This document shows positions 8,249 to 17,953 of a stretch of 64,000 bases of DNA, piece by piece. The translations under genes and the position numbers were made by a program. The notes under the pieces were generated by a model. The model was not told where the DNA came from, did not search any database, and was given only the letters and a program-made list of their open reading frames with translations. The first letter of the stretch is position 1. Every line of letters begins with the position of its first letter. This stretch comes from Tissierellia bacterium (lineage in GTDB: Bacteria; Bacillota; Clostridia; Tissierellales; Tepidimicrobiaceae): contig JAAYHX010000015.1 of the NCBI GenBank assembly GCA_012735215.1, positions 1-64,000 of the forward strand, written 5' to 3'.

Positions 8249-9163
8249 ATGAAAGTAAAAAAAGCTGTTATACCTGCAGCAGGTTTTGGTACTAGATTCT
8301 TACCATATACTAAAGCCCAGCCTAAGGAAATGCTTCCAATAGTTGACAAGCCAACTTTACAGTTTATCATAGAGGAAGCAATAGCTTCAGGTATAGAAGA
8401 GATACTAATCATAACTGGCAGGAACAAGACTTCTATTGAGAATCATTTTGATAGATCAATAGAGTTAGAGCTAGAGCTTGAAAGGACAGGAAAGATGGAC
8501 TTGTTAGAGGAGATTAGAAAAATCTCTAATATGGCAAACATACACTACATAAGACAAAAGGAACCTCTTGGATTGGGACATGCCATCTACTGTGCTAAAT
8601 CATTCATAGGAGATGAGCCCTTTGCAGTTCTTCTTGGGGATGATATAATCCATTCAAGAAAGCCCTGCTTAAAACAGTTAATTGACGTATATGATGTGTA
8701 TAAAACCACTGTTTTAGGTGTACAGGAAGTACCAAAAGAAGAAGTAAATAAATATGGTATAGTATGTGGTAAAGAAATCGAAAACAATGTGTACATTGTA
8801 AAAGATATGGTGGAAAAACCATCTGTTGAGACTGCACCTTCAAATGTAGCCATATTGGGAAGGTATATCATAACTCCTGCTATCTTTGATATTTTAAGTA
8901 GGACAAAACCAGGGAAGAATGGTGAAATCCAGTTGACGGATGCATTGAGAGCACTTGCAAAGTCTGAAGCTATGTATGCATATGCATTTGAAGGAAAAAG
9001 ATATGATCTAGGTGATAAGCAGGGGTTTTTAGAAGCAACAGTTGAGTACGCCCTACGTAGGAGGGATTTAAGAGAGGACTTCCTTAAATACCTGACTGAA
9101 GTAGTGGAAAGAGAATCAAAAAAAGAAGTCTTAGATGAAATTGCTAGCAGCAAAGGTCAATAA
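8249..9163 (+). CDS. galU: UTP--glucose-1-phosphate uridylyltransferase
   Basis: 304 aa, normal family length. It makes UDP-glucose from UTP and glucose-1-phosphate for glycolipid, capsule and wall polymers in the cytoplasm. The nucleotide-binding signature GFGTRFLPYTKAQPKEMLP lies at residues 11-29, LGDDII at the sugar-nucleotide site, and VEKP and GEIQLTDAL further on, all typical of GalU/GtaB. RBS GGGAGGAG precedes the ATG. It is a single gene divergent from the membrane protein at 5975. Confidence 0.95.
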   Translation: MKVKKAVIPAAGFGTRFLPYTKAQPKEMLPIVDKPTLQFIIEEAIASGIEEILIITGRNKTSIENHFDRSIELELELERTGKMDLLEEIRKISNMANIHYIRQKEPLGLGHAIYCAKSFIGDEPFAVLLGDDIIHSRKPCLKQLIDVYDVYKTTVLGVQEVPKEEVNKYGIVCGKEIENNVYIVKDMVEKPSVETAPSNVAILGRYIITPAIFDILSRTKPGKNGEIQLTDALRALAKSEAMYAYAFEGKRYDLGDKQGFLEATVEYALRRRDLREDFLKYLTEVVERESKKEVLDEIASSKGQ

Positions 9164-9269
9164 TTAAAGTAGTTTTTTGATTTTTAATCAAATTTTAATC
9201 TTTATTGAATTGTTTTCAAATCTTCTGTTATTAGAATGATATTGAAAACAATAACAGGAGGTTTTGATT

Positions 9270-9845
9270 ATGATTACCATTGAACAGGTAGAAGAGCTGA
9301 GAAAAAGAGTAAACATTTCTTACGAAGAAGCAAAAGCTGCTTTAGAAGAAACCAATGGAGATATGTTGGATGCGGTAATTAATCTTGAAAGGAGAAAGAA
9401 AATTTCTGCTCCAGAAGGTGGATTTTATAGTACAAAGAATCAACATCATATATACAGTGGCGAGGCTGTAGAAGGGAATGGGCAAGATAAATATAACAAT
9501 ACAGGCAACAATGTTATTAGACTGCTTAAGAAGTTCTTAAGTTTTTGCAAGAAGATGTTGGTAAAAGGAAACAAGAACAATTTTGAAGTAATAAAAGATG
9601 GGAAAACTGAAATGAGTATTCCTGTTACCCTTCTAGCTATCTTAGCAATATTCTTTTTCTGGATTACAGTACCTATATTAGTATTAGGCTTATTCTTGGG
9701 ATATAGATATGCATTTAAAGGGCCAGATTTAGGCAGGGAAAATATTAATTCTGTCATGAATAAAGCTGCTGACATGGCAGAAAGTTTAAAAAATGAGGTA
9801 AAAGGTGAGAGCTCAGATGGAGAGGATTTTGATAATAGAGGATGA
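9270..9845 (+). CDS. DUF4342-type protein: UBA-like domain plus membrane segment
   Basis: 191 aa. Residues 1-45 (ITIEQVEELRKRVNISYEEA, then ALEETNGDMLDAVINLERR) form a UBA-like three-helix domain like that of EF-Ts/NAC, the DUF4342 pattern. A linker follows, then a hydrophobic hairpin (about residues 115-145) and a charged tail. The ATG at 9270 sits 8 bases after AGGAGG; a TTG two codons earlier is too close. The 3' end overlaps the response-regulator gene by 29 bases, so it is probably the first gene of that operon and could be a membrane adaptor or target of the two-component system (inference). Confidence 0.8.
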   Translation: MITIEQVEELRKRVNISYEEAKAALEETNGDMLDAVINLERRKKISAPEGGFYSTKNQHHIYSGEAVEGNGQDKYNNTGNNVIRLLKKFLSFCKKMLVKGNKNNFEVIKDGKTEMSIPVTLLAILAIFFFWITVPILVLGLFLGYRYAFKGPDLGRENINSVMNKAADMAESLKNEVKGESSDGEDFDNRG

Positions 9846-10500
9846 GGAGAAAATTGCTAGATTTATTGAATTAGAATTAGAACACGAAGGCTACAAGGTA
9901 GATAAGGCTTTTAATGGAAGGGAGGGATTGGAGAAATTCCAATCCTATCCCTTTGATCTTATTATACTGGACATAATGTTACCTGAGTTAAACGGTATAG
10001 AGGTTTTAAGAAGAATAAGGCAGGTTTCAGATATACCAGTGATAATGCTAACTGCAAGAGATGCTGTGGTGGATAAGGTAACAGGCCTCGACAGTGGTGC
10101 AGATGATTATATTACTAAACCTTTTGCAATAGAAGAGTTACTTGCTAGGATTAGGGTGGCTTTTAGAAAGAGTGTTAATCATAATGACAAAAAAATTCAA
10201 GAGGAACTGGTGGTAGGAGATTTGTGCCTAAATCCAAAGAAGAGGGAAGTATATGTAAGAGGCAATTTGGTTAACTTGACTAAGAGAGAGTTTGATTTAC
10301 TTAACTATCTGATGGAAAATAAAAATATTGTCCTAAGTCGTGAAACAATATTGGAACGGATTTGGGGCTATGATTATTATGGTGAGAATAATGCAGTCGA
10401 TGTATATATTAGGTATTTAAGATCAAAAATTGAGGAGCCCTATGGATTGAAATTTATATACACGGTTCGTGGAGTGGGGTATGTAATAAAAGATGAGTAA
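9817..10500 (+). CDS. OmpR/PhoB-family response regulator
   Basis: 227 aa. Receiver domain residues 1-118: acidic pocket E8/D9, phospho-acceptor D52 (ILDIMLP), T79 and K101 (TKPF). The C-terminal winged helix (about 128-226) has LTKREFDLLNYL and the VYIRYLRSKI recognition region. The start at ATG 9817 is inside the upstream gene and preceded by AAAGGTGAG. It overlaps the kinase gene by 8 bases. It is presumably phosphorylated by that kinase and binds DNA as a dimer; target genes cannot be read from the sequence. Confidence 0.95.
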   Translation: MERILIIEDEEKIARFIELELEHEGYKVDKAFNGREGLEKFQSYPFDLIILDIMLPELNGIEVLRRIRQVSDIPVIMLTARDAVVDKVTGLDSGADDYITKPFAIEELLARIRVAFRKSVNHNDKKIQEELVVGDLCLNPKKREVYVRGNLVNLTKREFDLLNYLMENKNIVLSRETILERIWGYDYYGENNAVDVYIRYLRSKIEEPYGLKFIYTVRGVGYVIKDE

Positions 10501-11959
10501 TAAAAACACTAATACATTTACAAACAGAATAAGGTCGTCCCTTGTTATAAAACTTAACCTAAGAATTCTAGGAAGGTTGTTTTCTAGTTTTTTGAGTATA
10601 AACTTTGTTCTAATTTTGTTATGCTTTTTTATATTTATATGGAAGGCTGAAAAGGGAGCTCAAGATATCTTAAATCAATTAAAGGTAGAAGAGAGCCATG
10701 ATCAATCCATATATGTTGTAGATAAGGATTATGAATTAAAGACTGGGAAATTTAAAAGTGGACATATTCTTCCTACTGCTATACAAGAGCTGCTTCCCTT
10801 TGAAAAAAAGGATGCAAATAGAAATATTGTTATGGAAAAGACAGATGAAAGTATAGGAGCCCTCGATAGAATAAGCAAGGTAAAGTATACTATAGACTTT
10901 TCATATGAAAGTACAAAATATCAGATAGTATATAACTTGGGCCAAGATTTAAGATTGTTGTTTTATCTCCTCTTAATTGTGCTATCTTATGAAGCCATCT
11001 TGCTAATAGGAAACATTAGAAAAGGATTCATAATAGTGAAAGATACCTTGAAGCCTCTGGAGGATTTGACAGAAAAGGCTAAGATTATAAATGCAGAGGT
11101 TTCATCTATGGGGTCAAGAGCATATGATGAGTATATTCGTGATTTAGCAGGGGCAATTAGCAGTATTGATGTTAACAGACTTGACAAAGGAGTATCTATT
11201 GATAGTTCTCAAGATGAATTAAAAGAACTGGCAGCTGCTATAAATGGTATGTTGAACCGAATAAATAGCTCCTATCAGGCTCAGGTTCGATTTGTTTCCG
11301 ATGCCTCCCATGAACTAAGGACACCCATATCTGTTATCCAAGGATATGTAAACCTACTGTACCGTTGGGGAAAGGAAGATCCAACAGTTATGCAGGAAGC
11401 TATAAATGCTATAAAGGCTGAAGCGGAAAATATGAAAGACTTAATAGAACAGCTATTATTCCTTGCCCGCAGTGACAATGAGACCATAAATATACAGATG
11501 GATTGTTTTGATTCCTGTGAACTGGTTGATGAAATTGCTAAAGAAACTCAAATGATAGATCAAAGTCATGATTTTGAAGTGGATTTGACAAAGCCTGCCT
11601 ATGTTAATGCCGACAGGCAGCTGCTAAAACAAGCAATCAGAATATTTGTAGACAATGGTGTGAAATACACACCAAGTGGAAAGAAGATTGTATTAAAGGT
11701 GAAAAAGAGGGAAGATAAGGTACACATAATAATCCAGGATGGAGGAATAGGTATTGATCCAAAGGATCTTCCCTATATCTTTGATAGGTTTTATCGTTCT
11801 GATGAGTCCAGGGCTAGAAAGACTGGAGGTACTGGTCTGGGATTGTCTATTGCTAAATGGATAATAGAACGTCATGGAGGTTATATTGAGGTTTTGAGCA
11901 GGGTGAATATAGGAACTCGTTTTACTATTGTATTGGATGCTAAAGAGATTGAAGAATAG
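10493..11959 (+). CDS. Membrane sensor histidine kinase
   Basis: 488 aa. Two membrane helices (about 30-52 and 142-162) flank a roughly 90-residue extracytoplasmic sensor. A cytoplasmic linker/HAMP-like region follows, then the HisKA H-box VSDASHELRTPI, N-box VDNGVKYTP, G1 DGGIGI and G2 GGTGLGLSIAK. All catalytic boxes are intact. It is the partner of the response regulator at 9817. The ligand is unknown. The block ends at a clear terminator. Confidence 0.95.
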   Translation: MSNKNTNTFTNRIRSSLVIKLNLRILGRLFSSFLSINFVLILLCFFIFIWKAEKGAQDILNQLKVEESHDQSIYVVDKDYELKTGKFKSGHILPTAIQELLPFEKKDANRNIVMEKTDESIGALDRISKVKYTIDFSYESTKYQIVYNLGQDLRLLFYLLLIVLSYEAILLIGNIRKGFIIVKDTLKPLEDLTEKAKIINAEVSSMGSRAYDEYIRDLAGAISSIDVNRLDKGVSIDSSQDELKELAAAINGMLNRINSSYQAQVRFVSDASHELRTPISVIQGYVNLLYRWGKEDPTVMQEAINAIKAEAENMKDLIEQLLFLARSDNETINIQMDCFDSCELVDEIAKETQMIDQSHDFEVDLTKPAYVNADRQLLKQAIRIFVDNGVKYTPSGKKIVLKVKKREDKVHIIIQDGGIGIDPKDLPYIFDRFYRSDESRARKTGGTGLGLSIAKWIIERHGGYIEVLSRVNIGTRFTIVLDAKEIEE

Positions 11960-11983
11960 CACCAGCATGGGCTGGTGCTATTC
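11957..11983. terminator. Bidirectional terminator
   Basis: ATAGCACCAGC-ATGG-GCTGGTGCTAT, a perfect 11-bp stem that overlaps the kinase stop codon and ends next to the stop of the convergent aminopeptidase gene. Confidence 0.85.
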
Positions 11984-13410
11984 TATGCCTTATAGAAAGC
12001 CTTATATCCTTTATAGGCCATATAAACATCTGCTTTGCTTGCTATTTCATAGGGGGCGTGTACGCTTAAAAGAGAAACTCCACAATCTACTACTTCCATT
12101 CCATAGTTTGCAAGAATGTAGGCAATGGTTCCGCCTCCACCTTGATCAACCTTACCTAATTCCCCCATTTGCCATATTACATTATTATCATTAAAGATTT
12201 TTCTAATTTTAGCTATGTATTCAGAATTTGCATCATTGCAGCCACCTTTACCCCTTGAGCCAGTGTATTTAACCAAAACTATTCCTTTACCTATATAAGG
12301 AGAGTTTTTCTTATCCATTACTTCAGGATAATTAGGGTCAAAAGCTCCCACTGTATCAGCGGATAGGACAGAGGAGTTGGCTAAAGCTCTTTTTACAATA
12401 AGTTCTGAATACTTATCCTCAGTTAAATTTACTAGTTCAGATATTACATTTTCAAAGAATTTAGATTCCATGCTGGTATTACCAACGCTGCCTATTTCTT
12501 CCTTGTCTACAAAAAGGGCAACAGCAGTATTGTTTGGAGTATCTATATCCAATATGGCCTTTAGTGATGTGAAAGCGCAGACTCTGTCGTCTTGACCATA
12601 TCCTCCAACCATGCTTCTGTCTAATCCTACATCTCTAGATTTTCCTGCTGGAACTACCTGAAATTCTGCAGTAGTAAAATCCTCTTCCTTAATTCCATAC
12701 TTATCGTTTAATATTTTAAGTATATTCAATTTTACCTTTTCATTTATGTCCTTATCCTTATATGGGATGCTTCCGATAAGTACATTTAGCCCTTCACCTG
12801 TTATCCCTTCATCCATTTTTTTCTGCATTTGGTCTTTTGCTAGGTGTGGCAATAGGTCTGTTATAAAGAATACTGGATCAGATTCATCTTCTCCTATAAC
12901 TATATCTACTTTTTCACCATTTTCCTTGATTAGGAATCCATGTAAGGCCAAAGGCAGGGTAACCCATTGGTATTTTTTTATACCTCCATAATAATGGGTT
13001 TTAAGCAAAGCAAGAGATTCATCTTCATATAAGGGGAACTGTTTTAAATCAATTCTTGGAGCATCCAAATGGGAACCGATAATATGCATTCCCTTTTCAA
13101 GACTTTCTTTTCCAATTACAATCAAGACAATGGATTTATCCTTATTGCTTGCATATATTTTCATACCAGGACTTGGTTTAATTCCTTTTTGGATAATCTC
13201 TTCTAGAGAAACATATCCCTTTTCAGTGGCTAACCTTATAATCTCTTTCACAGCTTCCCTTTCAGTTTTACCTTTATCTAAGAAATTTTTATATTCCTCA
13301 TTAATTTCAAATACTTTCTCCCTTTCTTCCTTTTCAATACATTCCCATACATTTTTCCACTTGTGGGTTAAAGATTCCTGGAGCATTTTACCTTCAGTGC
13401 TTTTTTCCAT
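11983..13410 (-). CDS. M18 family aspartyl aminopeptidase
   Basis: 475 aa, normal length for M18. It removes N-terminal (acidic) residues from peptides in the cytoplasm using a binuclear zinc site. Visible are SHLDAPR (H114, D116 ligands), VGGYGQDDRVCAF, VDKEEIGS with the catalytic Glu pair, and SVHAPYE near the C-terminus with the last His ligand. RBS GGAGGGAT precedes the ATG. It is monocistronic. Confidence 0.93.
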   Translation of the reverse strand: MEKSTEGKMLQESLTHKWKNVWECIEKEEREKVFEINEEYKNFLDKGKTEREAVKEIIRLATEKGYVSLEEIIQKGIKPSPGMKIYASNKDKSIVLIVIGKESLEKGMHIIGSHLDAPRIDLKQFPLYEDESLALLKTHYYGGIKKYQWVTLPLALHGFLIKENGEKVDIVIGEDESDPVFFITDLLPHLAKDQMQKKMDEGITGEGLNVLIGSIPYKDKDINEKVKLNILKILNDKYGIKEEDFTTAEFQVVPAGKSRDVGLDRSMVGGYGQDDRVCAFTSLKAILDIDTPNNTAVALFVDKEEIGSVGNTSMESKFFENVISELVNLTEDKYSELIVKRALANSSVLSADTVGAFDPNYPEVMDKKNSPYIGKGIVLVKYTGSRGKGGCNDANSEYIAKIRKIFNDNNVIWQMGELGKVDQGGGGTIAYILANYGMEVVDCGVSLLSVHAPYEIASKADVYMAYKGYKAFYKA

Positions 13411-13593
13411 TGTATCCCTCCTATGAATATTTAGAATTACCTGATAATATCATATATTGACATGTTTTTATTGTCAAGGACAATAGGCAAAGGTGTGATT
13501 AACAGGCTAGGTTTTAATTATTATATGCATAGAGTTGCCTTTTATAATAATAGAATAGAATAGGTGATAATTTTGGAGTAGGGGGGGAGAAGT

Positions 13594-13878
13594 ATGTTTG
13601 ATGATTTTATGACTCCAGAAACATTAACCACATTTATTGGGCTTGTGGCAGCTACTTCACTGATTGTTCAATTTACTAAACCCTTGTTGAAAAGGAGGCT
13701 TCCAGATGTGTTTATCAGAGTATATGTGTTTTTGGTAGCCTTAATTTTAACCTTTATATTTGGAGAGGCTAAATTCAATCTACAATCAATAGTGTTAAAT
13801 ATAATTAATGCCATGATAATTACCACATCTGCCATGGGTGGTTATGAGGCTTTGTCAGATCCTTTATCTAAAAAATAG
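13594..13878 (+). CDS. Small phage-holin-like membrane protein, orphan copy
   Basis: 94 aa with three hydrophobic segments (about 10-27, 44-62 and 68-88) and a basic loop KPLLKRRLP. It starts MFDDFMTPETLTTFIGLVAA behind a very strong GGGGGGGAGAAG site and has its own terminator. A broken paralogue with the same start context lies in the prophage remnant at 57069, which ties this family to a phage. No other phage gene is nearby, so it may be a stranded or domesticated holin. The holin function is inferred from size, topology and the paralogue's position. Confidence 0.65.
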   Translation: MFDDFMTPETLTTFIGLVAATSLIVQFTKPLLKRRLPDVFIRVYVFLVALILTFIFGEAKFNLQSIVLNIINAMIITTSAMGGYEALSDPLSKK

Positions 13879-13888
13879 TGTAAATTTA

Positions 13889-13918
13889 AGGTTGAGAGTT
13901 TTCTCAACCTGTTTTTAT
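13889..13918 (+). terminator. Terminator after the holin-like gene
   Basis: AGGTTGAGA-GTTT-TCTCAACCT followed by GTTTTTAT. Confidence 0.85.
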
Positions 13919-13930
13919 AAGTTTAAGCAT

Positions 13931-14617
13931 TTAAAATAGCAATTTAACTTTATCCTTAAGCATGATCTCATCCTCTGTTACCTTACAGTTATATGCTAAT
14001 ATGTTAACCCCAGCTTCTTTTGCCCTGATAAGAGCTGATGAAAACTTAGGATCCATTTTTTCGTTGGGTTTAAAATATTGGATATCCGGCATCTGTATTA
14101 GGAAGAAGATATAATTATCGTAGCCTTTCTCTTTAGCTTCAATCATTTCTAGGACATGCTTTGTGCCCCTTTCTGTTGGAGCATCTGGGAACATGGAGAC
14201 CCCATCTATTTCTAAGGTAACACCTTTTACTTCTATAAATCCTTTTAATTCTTTCTTTTCATAGTATAAATCAAATCTAGAATTATTATATTTTACTTCT
14301 TTTTTTAATAAATCCACATTCCTCAACTCAGGTATCCTATTAGAATTGATACTCTTGTAGACTATTTCATTTGGTATTTGAGAATCAATGTTAATTAGCA
14401 CTGGTCCTTTATAGGCTGATATCAATGAATACTTGGTTTTTCTGTTAGGATTATCCGATTTTTGCAAGTAAACCTTGGTGCCCTCAGTAAGTATTTCCTT
14501 ACATCTACCAGTGTTTTTAACGTGAACCTCTTCTACTTTTCCATCAATTAATACATGGGCAATAAATCTGTTTAATCTGTTAATAAAAATACCGCTTACA
14601 ATGTTAGAATATTTCAA
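13931..14617 (-). CDS. sfsA: SfsA family protein
   Basis: 228 aa, the usual length. An N-terminal OB-like part (FIAHVLIDGKVEEVHVKNTG) is followed by a nuclease-like fold carrying FDLYYE, GFIEVKGVTLE and FPDAPTERGTKH, the conserved signature. It is known as sugar fermentation stimulation protein; DNA binding is reported for the Escherichia coli protein, but the true activity is uncertain. It is downstream of, and probably cotranscribed with, the TetR regulator. Confidence 0.93.
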   Translation of the reverse strand: MKYSNIVSGIFINRLNRFIAHVLIDGKVEEVHVKNTGRCKEILTEGTKVYLQKSDNPNRKTKYSLISAYKGPVLINIDSQIPNEIVYKSINSNRIPELRNVDLLKKEVKYNNSRFDLYYEKKELKGFIEVKGVTLEIDGVSMFPDAPTERGTKHVLEMIEAKEKGYDNYIFFLIQMPDIQYFKPNEKMDPKFSSALIRAKEAGVNILAYNCKVTEDEIMLKDKVKLLF

Positions 14618-14634
14618 TTGTCATCCTCCTAGTA

Positions 14635-15207
14635 TTATATGTCACATTCATGATACTTGCTGTTGATAGGACCATATTCAGTTATTATACGGGCCATTTC
14701 TTCTGGTGATTCTTTGCAGTTGTTTTGAATCCATTTAATCAATAGGATTGTAGTAGCTCCTGCATACATGTCTACAATATAGTTTCTGGCTTGTAGGCTT
14801 TCTTTTTTTCTGATCAACTGGTCTATTATTAGATTGAGCCTTTGGCTGAAGTTATCGAGTATTATGTTTATTAATTTATTATCAATCAGTATTTTCAGAA
14901 ATTCTTTTTCATTTTTCCAATAGGTAAAATAGTGTATACCTATATCATATAGATCTAAATTATTTCTATCTATCATTACACTATCAAGAAATTCATTGAA
15001 TTTTAGTTCCAAACAATATTTTACAACTGCATCTTTGGAAGAGAAATTTCTATAAAAGGTTTCCCTAACCAAGTTTGCTTTATTACATATTTCAGTTATT
15101 GTTATTTTTTTATAGGGTTTTTCTTTCATCAATTCCAATAAAGCATTGCTTATCCACTTTTGAGATCTTTTTGCAACAGGGTTAGTAGTTATTTTTATGC
15201 TAAACAT
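14635..15207 (-). CDS. TetR/AcrR family transcriptional regulator
   Basis: 190 aa. The N-terminal helix-turn-helix (about residues 8-55) contains YKKITITEICNKANLVRETFYRNF. The C-terminal ligand domain resembles the TetR_C_8/DhaS type common in Firmicutes. I placed the start at ATG 15207, 8 bases after AAGGAGA, rather than the in-frame ATG at 15240. It is divergent from ftsH across 127 bases, so it might regulate itself or ftsH, but I see no clear operator palindrome. Confidence 0.88.
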   Translation of the reverse strand: MFSIKITTNPVAKRSQKWISNALLELMKEKPYKKITITEICNKANLVRETFYRNFSSKDAVVKYCLELKFNEFLDSVMIDRNNLDLYDIGIHYFTYWKNEKEFLKILIDNKLINIILDNFSQRLNLIIDQLIRKKESLQARNYIVDMYAGATTILLIKWIQNNCKESPEEMARIITEYGPINSKYHECDI

Positions 15208-15334
15208 GTGACAAGTCTCCTTATTTATACAATTATCCATATTTTCTTGACTTTAGAATCAATTGTTATTATAATACAAATTATGAAGTGAGACAAGTGT
15301 AACATTTACTATAAAATGAGGTGAGATATTTTAG

Positions 15335-17188
15335 ATGAATAAAAAGAATAAGGGAAAAGGTCCAAGAAAACCAATGCTGTATTATTATGCAATAACATTA
15401 ATAGTACTTCTAATATTTAATATGGTTGCATTACCCAAGTTATTTAACAAACAGCCAGAGGAAGTTAATTATAATAAGTTTATATATATGCTTGAGAATG
15501 GACAGGTAGAGAGTGTAGAAATAGATGAGAACAGGATATCCTTCACAACTAAGGATAAGAAGGATGACAATGTTTACTATACTGGCCTGATGCCAGATAT
15601 GGATTTAACCAACAGATTGTTACAATCAGGTGTGGATATTAAGGTGATAACACCTAAGGAGATATCTCCTATTATGAATGTAATCCTAGGATGGGTAATA
15701 CCAATAGCTATATTTGCACTTTTAGGAAGGGTATTATCTAAACAGCTTTCAAACTCTATGGGAGGTCAGGGTGCCTTTAAGTTTGGGAAGAGCAATGCTA
15801 AGGTATACGTTAAAGCCCAAACTGGAATTACTTTTAACGATGTTGCTGGTCAGGAAGAAGCTAAGGAAGCTTTAAAGGAGATAGTGGATTTTCTTCATGA
15901 TCCTAAAAAGTATAATGATATAGGAGCAAAGCTTCCTAAGGGAGTACTCTTAGTAGGTCCTCCTGGAACCGGAAAGACATTGCTTGCTAAGGCTGTTGCT
16001 GGTGAAGCAGGAGTGCCCTTTTTCTCCATATCAGGTTCAGAGTTTGTGGAGATGTTTGTAGGTTTAGGTGCTGCTAGAGTTCGTGATCTATTTAAAGAAG
16101 CCCAATCAAAAGCTCCTTGTATAGTGTTTATTGATGAAATTGATACCATAGGTAAGAAAAGAGATGGAAGTGGAGTTGGAGGAAATGATGAAAGGGAGCA
16201 GACATTAAATCAGCTACTAGCAGAAATGGATGGATTTGATGGCAGCAAAGGCGTTGTCATTTTAGCAGCAACAAATAGGCCAGATATATTGGACAAGGCC
16301 CTTCTTAGACCTGGAAGATTTGACAGGAGAGTTCACGTTGAGCTGCCAGACTTACAAGGTAGAGAAGCTATATTAAAGGTTCATGCTAAGAACATTAAGA
16401 TTGACAATAGTGTAGATTTTAATACTATAGCTAGATCCACATCTGGTGCTTCTGGTGCGGATTTAGCAAATATAGTTAACGAAGCAGCCTTGTTAGCTGT
16501 TAAGGATGGAAGGAAGAAAGTACTACAAAGGGATCTGGAAGAGGCAGTAGAGATTATTATTGCTGGTCAGCAGCGTAAAAACAAAGTTATTGAAATGAAG
16601 GATAAACTGATAATTGCCTACCATGAGATTGGACATGCAATTGTAGCTGCAAAGCAAAAGAATTCACAGCCAGTTCACAAGATTACCATAGTGCCAAGGA
16701 CTTCAGGGGCATTAGGGTATACAATGCAGATAGATGAAGGAGAGCAATTGTTACTGACCAAGGAACAGGCATTTGCCAAAATAGTCACCTATACAGGAGG
16801 TAGGGCAGCTGAAGAGCTTATTTTTAACTCTATCACATCAGGGGCCTCCAATGATATAGAAATGGCAACTAAATTGGCAAGATCCATGGTAACAAGACTA
16901 GGTATGAGTGAAAAGTTTGATATGATGGCTTTAGAAACTGTAACCAATAGATATCTAGGTGGGGATACTTCACTAATGTGCTCAGAAGAAACAGCTTCAA
17001 AGGTTGATGAAGAGGTACTGAACATTATAAAAGCTGCCCACAATAAGGCTAGAGAGATATTAAAGGAAAATATGACAAAGCTTCATGAATTAGCTAAATA
17101 TCTATTAGAAAAGGAAACTATTACTGGTGAAGAGTTCATGGATATTTTAGAAGGCAGATTAAAGGTAGATTTGCAGCTTAGCAATTAA
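15335..17188 (+). CDS. ftsH: ATP-dependent zinc metalloprotease FtsH
   Basis: 617 aa membrane AAA+ protease degrading misfolded membrane and regulatory proteins. Helices at about 14-33 and 112-131 flank the small extracytoplasmic domain. Walker A GPPGTGKT is at 208-215, Walker B VFIDEID at 264-270, and the second region of homology has NRPDILDKALLRPGRFD. The zinc motif is HEIGH at 430-434, with Ile where most FtsH have Ala. RBS GAGGTGAG precedes the ATG. It stands alone beside a TetR gene instead of in the usual tilS-hpt-ftsH string, and a second FtsH occurs at 58512. Confidence 0.95.
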   Translation: MNKKNKGKGPRKPMLYYYAITLIVLLIFNMVALPKLFNKQPEEVNYNKFIYMLENGQVESVEIDENRISFTTKDKKDDNVYYTGLMPDMDLTNRLLQSGVDIKVITPKEISPIMNVILGWVIPIAIFALLGRVLSKQLSNSMGGQGAFKFGKSNAKVYVKAQTGITFNDVAGQEEAKEALKEIVDFLHDPKKYNDIGAKLPKGVLLVGPPGTGKTLLAKAVAGEAGVPFFSISGSEFVEMFVGLGAARVRDLFKEAQSKAPCIVFIDEIDTIGKKRDGSGVGGNDEREQTLNQLLAEMDGFDGSKGVVILAATNRPDILDKALLRPGRFDRRVHVELPDLQGREAILKVHAKNIKIDNSVDFNTIARSTSGASGADLANIVNEAALLAVKDGRKKVLQRDLEEAVEIIIAGQQRKNKVIEMKDKLIIAYHEIGHAIVAAKQKNSQPVHKITIVPRTSGALGYTMQIDEGEQLLLTKEQAFAKIVTYTGGRAAEELIFNSITSGASNDIEMATKLARSMVTRLGMSEKFDMMALETVTNRYLGGDTSLMCSEETASKVDEEVLNIIKAAHNKAREILKENMTKLHELAKYLLEKETITGEEFMDILEGRLKVDLQLSN

Positions 17189-17196
17189 TTAAGTAT

Positions 17197-17228
17197 GGAA
17201 CCTTGCAGTGTATATTGCAAGGTTCTAT
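17197..17228 (+). terminator. ftsH terminator
   Basis: GGAACCTTGCA-GTGTATA-TTGCAAGGTTC followed by TATTC. Good stem, weak T tract. Confidence 0.75.
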
Positions 17229-17332
17229 TCTATTAATAGGATTATTATGATATAATAATAATTTAGAATATTGCGGCAAAGCAAATGGTATACCCATAGA
17301 GTTTAATCTGAATGAAAGAGAGGGATATAAGT

Positions 17333-17866
17333 ATGTATGATTATAAGGGTACAAGGATCCACCTAGTAGAAGGGGATATTACAAATATGGCAGTAGATGC
17401 TGTAGTAAATGCAGCTAATAATACTCTACTTGGTGGGGGAGGAGTTGACGGAGCCATACATAGAGCAGGGGGCCCGGCTATACTGGAGCAATGTAAAAAG
17501 ATTGGAGGATGTCCAACGGGAGAAGCTAGAATAACTACTGCTGGAAATATGCCAAGCAAATATGTGATACATACAGTAGGTCCTATATACAGGGGAGGAA
17601 GTAATAATGAAGCAAAACTTTTGCACAATGCCTACTACAACTCACTGATGTTAGCGAAAGAATACGGCTTAAAAACCATAGCCTTCCCTTCTATTTCAAC
17701 GGGAGCCTATGGTTACCCTAAGCAGGAAGCGTGTGAAATAGCATTAGATGCTGTAACCCAATTTATTGATGAAGTTGGTGGGATTGATGAGGTGTACTTT
17801 GTTTTATTTAGCAGGGATAATTACGAAATATATAAAAAAAAGCTAGGTTTAAAGTTAGGAAAATAA
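17333..17866 (+). CDS. Macrodomain protein (O-acetyl-ADP-ribose deacetylase-like)
   Basis: 177 aa single macrodomain. The ADP-ribose-binding features are [17 protein letters not shown], the glycine loop [14 protein letters not shown] and the phosphate loop [10 protein letters not shown], the YmdB/MacroD-type set with the catalytic-loop Asn and Asp. It is expected to hydrolyse O-acetyl-ADP-ribose or mono-ADP-ribose from proteins in the cytoplasm. ATG 17333 has RBS GAGAGGGA; an ATG at 17312 in the same frame lacks one. Confidence 0.93.
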   Translation: MYDYKGTRIHLVEGDITNMAVDAVVNAANNTLLGGGGVDGAIHRAGGPAILEQCKKIGGCPTGEARITTAGNMPSKYVIHTVGPIYRGGSNNEAKLLHNAYYNSLMLAKEYGLKTIAFPSISTGAYGYPKQEACEIALDAVTQFIDEVGGIDEVYFVLFSRDNYEIYKKKLGLKLGK

Positions 17867-17953
17867 TACATAAATTTCTCAAAATTCACTTATTGACTTT
17901 TTGGTATAAATGGTTTACCATCTAATAGTGCTATTTATAATTTTGTAGGGGAT

